Assembly (NCBI GenBank): GCA_003510345.1
Contig: DOMW01000170.1
Span: 812-8,572 of the forward strand
Origin: Clostridiales bacterium
Lineage (GTDB): Bacteria; Bacillota; Clostridia; Christensenellales; Christensenellaceae
Direction: 5' to 3'
DNA length: 7,761 bases
Below are positions 4,968 to 7,761 of the stretch, piece after piece. A program made the position numbers and the translations under genes. The notes beneath the pieces are model-generated. The model was not told the DNA's origin. It ran no database searches and worked only from the letters and a program-made list of their open reading frames with translations. How positions within the stretch are numbered: position 1 is the stretch's first letter; every line of letters begins with the position of its first letter.

Positions 4968-5771
4968 TCAATCCCGTATATCAAAATGCTGGTAATCCTT
5001 GTAGCCTTTCCAGTGCCCGCCCCATGTAAAGCCATGCTGCGTAAACAACATGACGCAGATATCTCCGTCCCGCAAAAAATACGGATTGTCCTGCTCTCTG
5101 TCCACATAAGGCTGCGCCGCCGCAGGCTCCACCCGGTTTTCCCGCACATACGGGTTGTAAAGCGGGTTGATATCCACCGCAAGACCGCGCGCGTGGTTGG
5201 AAAGCGTGTTCGTGCCGCTCACCACCCTGTAGCAAAACCCCGAGGAATTGTTGTCCGTCATCGAATCCTCATCCACCGCGTCGTAGTCGTCTATCAGCCG
5301 CATTTTTTCGATCGGGTACCGCGCTTCAAAAAGCCCCGCCATAATTTCCAGCACATCCTCCGCGATCCGCTCGTTCACCACAAGCTCGCCCTCGTGCTCT
5401 TGCCCGTCAAACCCGATGTGCCGCACGCGCAGGTAACGGAGTTCGGTAAGCTCTACGGGGCAGCCCTCCGGGTACGAGCGGCCCAGCATACGCCGGTATA
5501 CTTCATAGGGTATGGGTTCGCTTGTGAATCCTTCGGATAATTGCATCATTCCCTCCGGCGTTGGCGTTGGCGTAGGTGCAGGGGTTGGCGTTGGTGTGGT
5601 GGGTGTTGGTGTGGGCGCAGGGGTTGTCGCGGGTGTTGCGGTTATCGTTGTTTCCCCGGAAGAAACCGTTGTTTCGGCAGTCGGCCCCTGCCCATTCTCC
5701 GCGCAACCGCTACAGCAAAGAACCAACACCGCCATTATAACGAGCAACCGCCGGAACCATTTTTCAGTCAT
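4968..5771 (-). CDS. M15-family peptidoglycan peptidase lipoprotein (D-Ala-D-Ala carboxypeptidase type)
   Basis: The 267-residue protein is a zinc peptidase of the M15 family, which trims stem peptides of peptidoglycan outside the membrane. Basic residues and a hydrophobic stretch end at CSGC, so Cys23 is the probable lipidated residue; the lipobox is slightly atypical, with Cys in place of Leu three residues before it. A Thr/Pro linker (about 45-74) spans the wall. The catalytic domain follows: LSNHARGLAVDINP carries zinc ligands His193 and Asp200, and the C-terminal GGHWKGYKDYQHFDI carries the third, His262, in the arrangement of the endolysin-like L-Ala-D-Glu/D-Ala-D-Ala group. The ribosome binding site is poor (AGAAAG, or AAAGG 17 bases off). 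TATAAT at 5795-5800 on this strand may add a weak internal promoter. It sits between two flavin reductase genes, an odd setting for a wall enzyme. Confidence 0.9.
   Translation of the reverse strand: MTEKWFRRLLVIMAVLVLCCSGCAENGQGPTAETTVSSGETTITATPATTPAPTPTPTTPTPTPAPTPTPTPEGMMQLSEGFTSEPIPYEVYRRMLGRSYPEGCPVELTELRYLRVRHIGFDGQEHEGELVVNERIAEDVLEIMAGLFEARYPIEKMRLIDDYDAVDEDSMTDNNSSGFCYRVVSGTNTLSNHARGLAVDINPLYNPYVRENRVEPAAAQPYVDREQDNPYFLRDGDICVMLFTQHGFTWGGHWKGYKDYQHFDIRD
5550..5639 (-). repeat. Degenerate tandem repeat coding the Thr/Pro linker
   Basis: Short GGTGTT/GGCGTT-like units recur through this segment of the peptidase gene and code for alternating Thr and Pro. Such linkers hold a lipoprotein catalytic domain away from the membrane; the repeats may expand or shrink by replication slippage in units of six bases without shifting the frame. 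Confidence 0.7.
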
Positions 5772-5795
5772 ACTTTCTACCGTGGTTTCCTTTTA

Positions 5796-6347
5796 TTATA
5801 AATCCCTGCCCATTTGCCCGGCCTTTTCCAGCGCGTCTGTTTTTTGAATCTCGCCCGGCTTGCCCACACCGTTTACCGTTAAAACGCCACGGTTTTTCCA
5901 TCCGAGGTAATTTGCGCTCATTTCATAGATTTTCACGATGGGCGCATACCCTTGCTCGTCCGTACCATGGCTGCAAAAAAGCAGTACGCTCTCTTTGATT
6001 GTCATGGGCCGCGGCCCGCCCGTTCCCCCGTAGGCGTAGAAACGGTCGATCACATTTTTGAGCTGCGCGGGAAACGCGAACCAATAAAGCGGCGCGGCAA
6101 AAACGACCGCGTCGCAGCTTTCCACCAGCGGCTCCAGCTTGTTGAAATCATCTTTTTGCGAACAAGCTGTGTCTGTACTCCAGCAGGTATTGCAGGCGTT
6201 GCAGCCGTGCAAATCCATAAACGCCGTCTCAAATTTATACGCCTCATGTCCCGCGCTCTTCGCGCCCGCTATAAACGCGTCCGCAAGCATATCCGAATTG
6301 CCGCCCTTTCTGGGGCTCCCTGTGAGTACAAGAATTTTCTTTTTCAT
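5796..6347 (-). CDS. Flavodoxin-fold NAD(P)H-dependent FMN reductase with iron-sulfur-type cysteines
   Basis: The 183-residue protein opens with KKKILVLTGSPRKGGNSDML, the strand and phosphate loop of FMN reductases, and contains APLYWFAFPAQLKNVIDR (about 89-106), the second flavin-contact region. Cys49, Cys52, Cys55 and Cys62 form CX2CX2CX6C, close to the cluster motif of iron-sulfur flavoproteins with one extra residue before the last Cys. An open frame runs 25 codons further upstream, but GGGAGGG six bases before ATG 6347 and the overlap of that extension with the MFS stop favour this start. It begins 22 bases after the MFS transporter gene and ends 24 bases before the peptidase gene. It likely reduces a small molecule or partner using flavin electrons; the substrate is not known. 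It resembles the 4329-4949 protein and may be a paralogue. Confidence 0.87.
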   Translation of the reverse strand: MKKKILVLTGSPRKGGNSDMLADAFIAGAKSAGHEAYKFETAFMDLHGCNACNTCWSTDTACSQKDDFNKLEPLVESCDAVVFAAPLYWFAFPAQLKNVIDRFYAYGGTGGPRPMTIKESVLLFCSHGTDEQGYAPIVKIYEMSANYLGWKNRGVLTVNGVGKPGEIQKTDALEKAGQMGRDL

Positions 6348-6353
6348 ACCGAT

Positions 6354-6360
6354 CCCTCCC
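6354..6360 (-). promoter_or_regulatory. Ribosome binding site that fixes the FMN reductase start
   Basis: GGGAGGG on the minus strand stands six bases before ATG 6347, in the 22-base gap after the MFS stop codon. It argues for the 183-residue form over a 208-residue form starting inside the MFS gene. Confidence 0.75.
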
Positions 6361-6369
6361 GGGGCTAGT

Positions 6370-7593
6370 TCACCCCAATTCGCGTTTGCGCCCAAGCAGG
6401 TAAATGATGAGCGCCGAGACAAGAAAACTGATTACGATGAGCGCAAGCGACCACGTGAGGCTCGCCGCCTCCGCTACAAGGCCCATCACAAACGGGAACA
6501 CAAGGGAAGAAACGCCGATGGCGAGGGAGACGATGGCGGCGGCGGAAGCTGTGCGGCTGGGGAACAAGGCGCAGCCCATCATTACGAGGAATATCGATTG
6601 TGCGCCCTGCAAAAACCCGGATATTGTGACGAGCACAGTGACAGCCGGGATGTTTGTGGTGAAAAGCGCCGCGCCCATACATATGCACGAGCCTATGGCG
6701 GTCAGGCAAAACAGCGTTTTTGGTTTTGCCCGCCTCAGCAGCAGCGGGTTTATAAAGCGCATGACGAGCGCCCCCGCGAAAAACATCGTGAGCAGGTTTC
6801 CGGACTCGCTATACTCCATCTGGAGCGTTTGTCGGCAATAGGTGGGCAGCCAGTTGCTCGTGCCTATCTGGAAAGCGAAATAGAACGTCCCGGCGGCGAG
6901 CAGTATCCAGCTTTCCTTTGCTTTGAATATTTCCGCCGGGTTTTGCCGCACGCGTTTTTTTATCTCCGTCATATCCGCATAGGCGGTAAACGGCGTGATC
7001 TTCTTCCCCGCGAGGGCAAAGATGACGAATACAACGACTGTGGCGACGCCAATGAAAAGGAACGGACGGCTGAACGAAGAAGCGAGTTCCGGCCTTACGA
7101 TCGCCGTCACCAAAAGGGGCGCCAGCATGGAACCCAGGCCGTGCGAGCCATGCACGACGGATAGTACCGTGCCCTGGTTTTTTTTGAAGTTATCCGCAAC
7201 GCTGCCATTCACCATGATATCTACGAATGTGAAGCCGATGCCCGCCGCCAGCACCAAAAACAGCATGACAAAATAGCCGGAGCCCGCATCCGCGTAGAAA
7301 GGGGAAAGGCCGATTAGCACGCTGCCGGACGCGAACAGTATCAGCCCAAACACAATGGCGGTGATTTTGTTATAACGCTCGCCCCACATGGCAAGGAAGA
7401 CGGTGGCGGCAAGCGCGCCTATGGACTGCATAGTGACAATGAACCCCTGCTGCGACTCGCTGATTTTAAAATAATCCATCATGACGGTAGCGCTTGAGCC
7501 GATCACATTAAAGTAAAGCGCGTACACCACATAGGAACAACAGCAAAGAAGGGCGAGAATGAGAAAAGGACGCGAAACCCTAGACTGTGACAT
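6370..7593 (-). CDS. Major facilitator superfamily (MFS) transporter
   Basis: The 407-residue protein has the length and pattern of a 12-helix MFS permease, driven by ion gradients in the cytoplasmic membrane. The first helices (about 9-28 and 50-68) are followed by WGERYNKI (70-77), a degenerate copy of the family's GXXXDRXGR loop between helices 2 and 3. A polar stretch (about 197-228) separates the two halves. Residues 114-160, with FVDIMVNG and GSHGLGSMLAP, resemble the sugar- and fucose-permease-like branch, but this is only a tentative hint. A GGGGG run eight bases before ATG 7593 supports the start. It leads the minus-strand run and is 22 bases from the FMN reductase. I could not find a clear promoter in the 100 bases upstream. 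Substrate unknown. Confidence 0.9.
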   Translation of the reverse strand: MSQSRVSRPFLILALLCCCSYVVYALYFNVIGSSATVMMDYFKISESQQGFIVTMQSIGALAATVFLAMWGERYNKITAIVFGLILFASGSVLIGLSPFYADAGSGYFVMLFLVLAAGIGFTFVDIMVNGSVADNFKKNQGTVLSVVHGSHGLGSMLAPLLVTAIVRPELASSFSRPFLFIGVATVVVFVIFALAGKKITPFTAYADMTEIKKRVRQNPAEIFKAKESWILLAAGTFYFAFQIGTSNWLPTYCRQTLQMEYSESGNLLTMFFAGALVMRFINPLLLRRAKPKTLFCLTAIGSCICMGAALFTTNIPAVTVLVTISGFLQGAQSIFLVMMGCALFPSRTASAAAIVSLAIGVSSLVFPFVMGLVAEAASLTWSLALIVISFLVSALIIYLLGRKRELG

Positions 7594-7693
7594 ACTACTA
7601 TCCCCCTATAACGCACGCAACCCTTCTCCCGTGGGAGTAGCTCATTCATGCGTGGCCTTGTATCAACTTTGGCAGCGGCACTACCCGCTTTTG
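7594..7693 (-). promoter_or_regulatory. Upstream region of the five-gene operon, no clear promoter
   Basis: This 100-base space must hold the operon promoter unless transcription enters from outside the window. TTGATA on the minus strand (near 7654-7659) could be a -35 box, but no good -10 lies 16-18 bases on. The dyad CTCCC-GT-GGGAG (7626-7637) is the only ordered sequence and could be an operator. Confidence 0.3.
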
Positions 7694-7761
7694 CGCCGGG
7701 CGCCTCGCTTTTTCCTCTATTTTCCCCCGGTCGGCGCGTGGGCGGGCGGTGAAGAATGGAT
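7694..7761 (-). repeat. Right arm of the inverted repeat bracketing the window
   Basis: It is the reverse complement of 127-193 apart from one substitution, one extra G and three mismatches. The match continues to the last base, so the repeat may run on beyond the window. It lies upstream of the MFS gene, outside any coding sequence. Confidence 0.85.

Noticed and set aside
6139..7164. A 341-codon plus-strand open frame
   Set aside because: It lies opposite the MFS and FMN reductase genes, has charged low-complexity content and no ribosome binding site; it is a shadow of GC-rich coding sequence.
127..7761. Composite transposon or integrative element defined by the inverted repeats
   Set aside because: No transposase, integrase or target-site duplication can be seen, and base use does not change sharply at the arms; kept only as a repeat observation.

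Overview
The window looks like chromosomal DNA from a Gram-positive, probably clostridial (Firmicutes) bacterium. This rests on strong purine-rich Shine-Dalgarno sites, sigma-A type promoters with 17-base spacers, a cobalamin riboswitch with a hairpin-plus-U-tract expression platform, a lipoprotein-anchored peptidase, and iron-sulfur flavoproteins of the kind common in anaerobes. No RNA gene, transposase or phage gene fixes the taxon more tightly.

Layout. Bases 1-262 hold no convincing gene but carry a 67-base repeat (127-193). A nearly identical inverted copy (7694-7761) forms the right edge of the window, so the whole gene set is bracketed by an inverted repeat. On the minus strand, 263-1123 encodes a membrane-anchored family 3 solute-binding protein. 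Its promoter lies back to back with that of a plus-strand SGNH/GDSL hydrolase (1280-1996).

The stretch 1997-2823 has no protein gene I can support, yet it is highly organised. A sigma-A promoter (2162-2190) drives a complete cobalamin riboswitch (from 2211), followed by a first intrinsic terminator (2421-2442), about 120 bases of apparently non-coding sequence, and a second strong terminator (2563-2590). A nested palindrome (2635-2698) and a bidirectional terminator (2757-2796) follow. On the minus strand at 2824-2934 is a 36-residue single-pass membrane protein gene with an excellent ribosome binding site. Then comes an AT-rich region with ordered repeats, a promoter (3099-3127) and a plus-strand HPP-family membrane protein (3182-3808).

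The rest is a minus-strand run of five genes that looks like one operon. In transcription order they are an MFS transporter (6370-7593), an iron-sulfur flavoprotein-like FMN reductase (5796-6347), an M15 peptidoglycan peptidase lipoprotein (4968-5771), a second iron-sulfur flavoprotein-like protein (4329-4949) and a small flavodoxin (3817-4227). The first three gaps are only 18-22-odd bases; the last is 101 bases and holds a hairpin. It converges tail to tail with the HPP gene, 8 bases apart. The flavin proteins suggest electron transfer or reductive chemistry on a substrate that the MFS protein may carry, but nothing in the sequence identifies that substrate.

The most unusual element is the cobalamin riboswitch with no coding sequence behind it. 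Its promoter, switch, regulated terminator, short RNA and final terminator resemble a vitamin B12-gated small RNA, although a switch left behind after loss of its gene is a real alternative.
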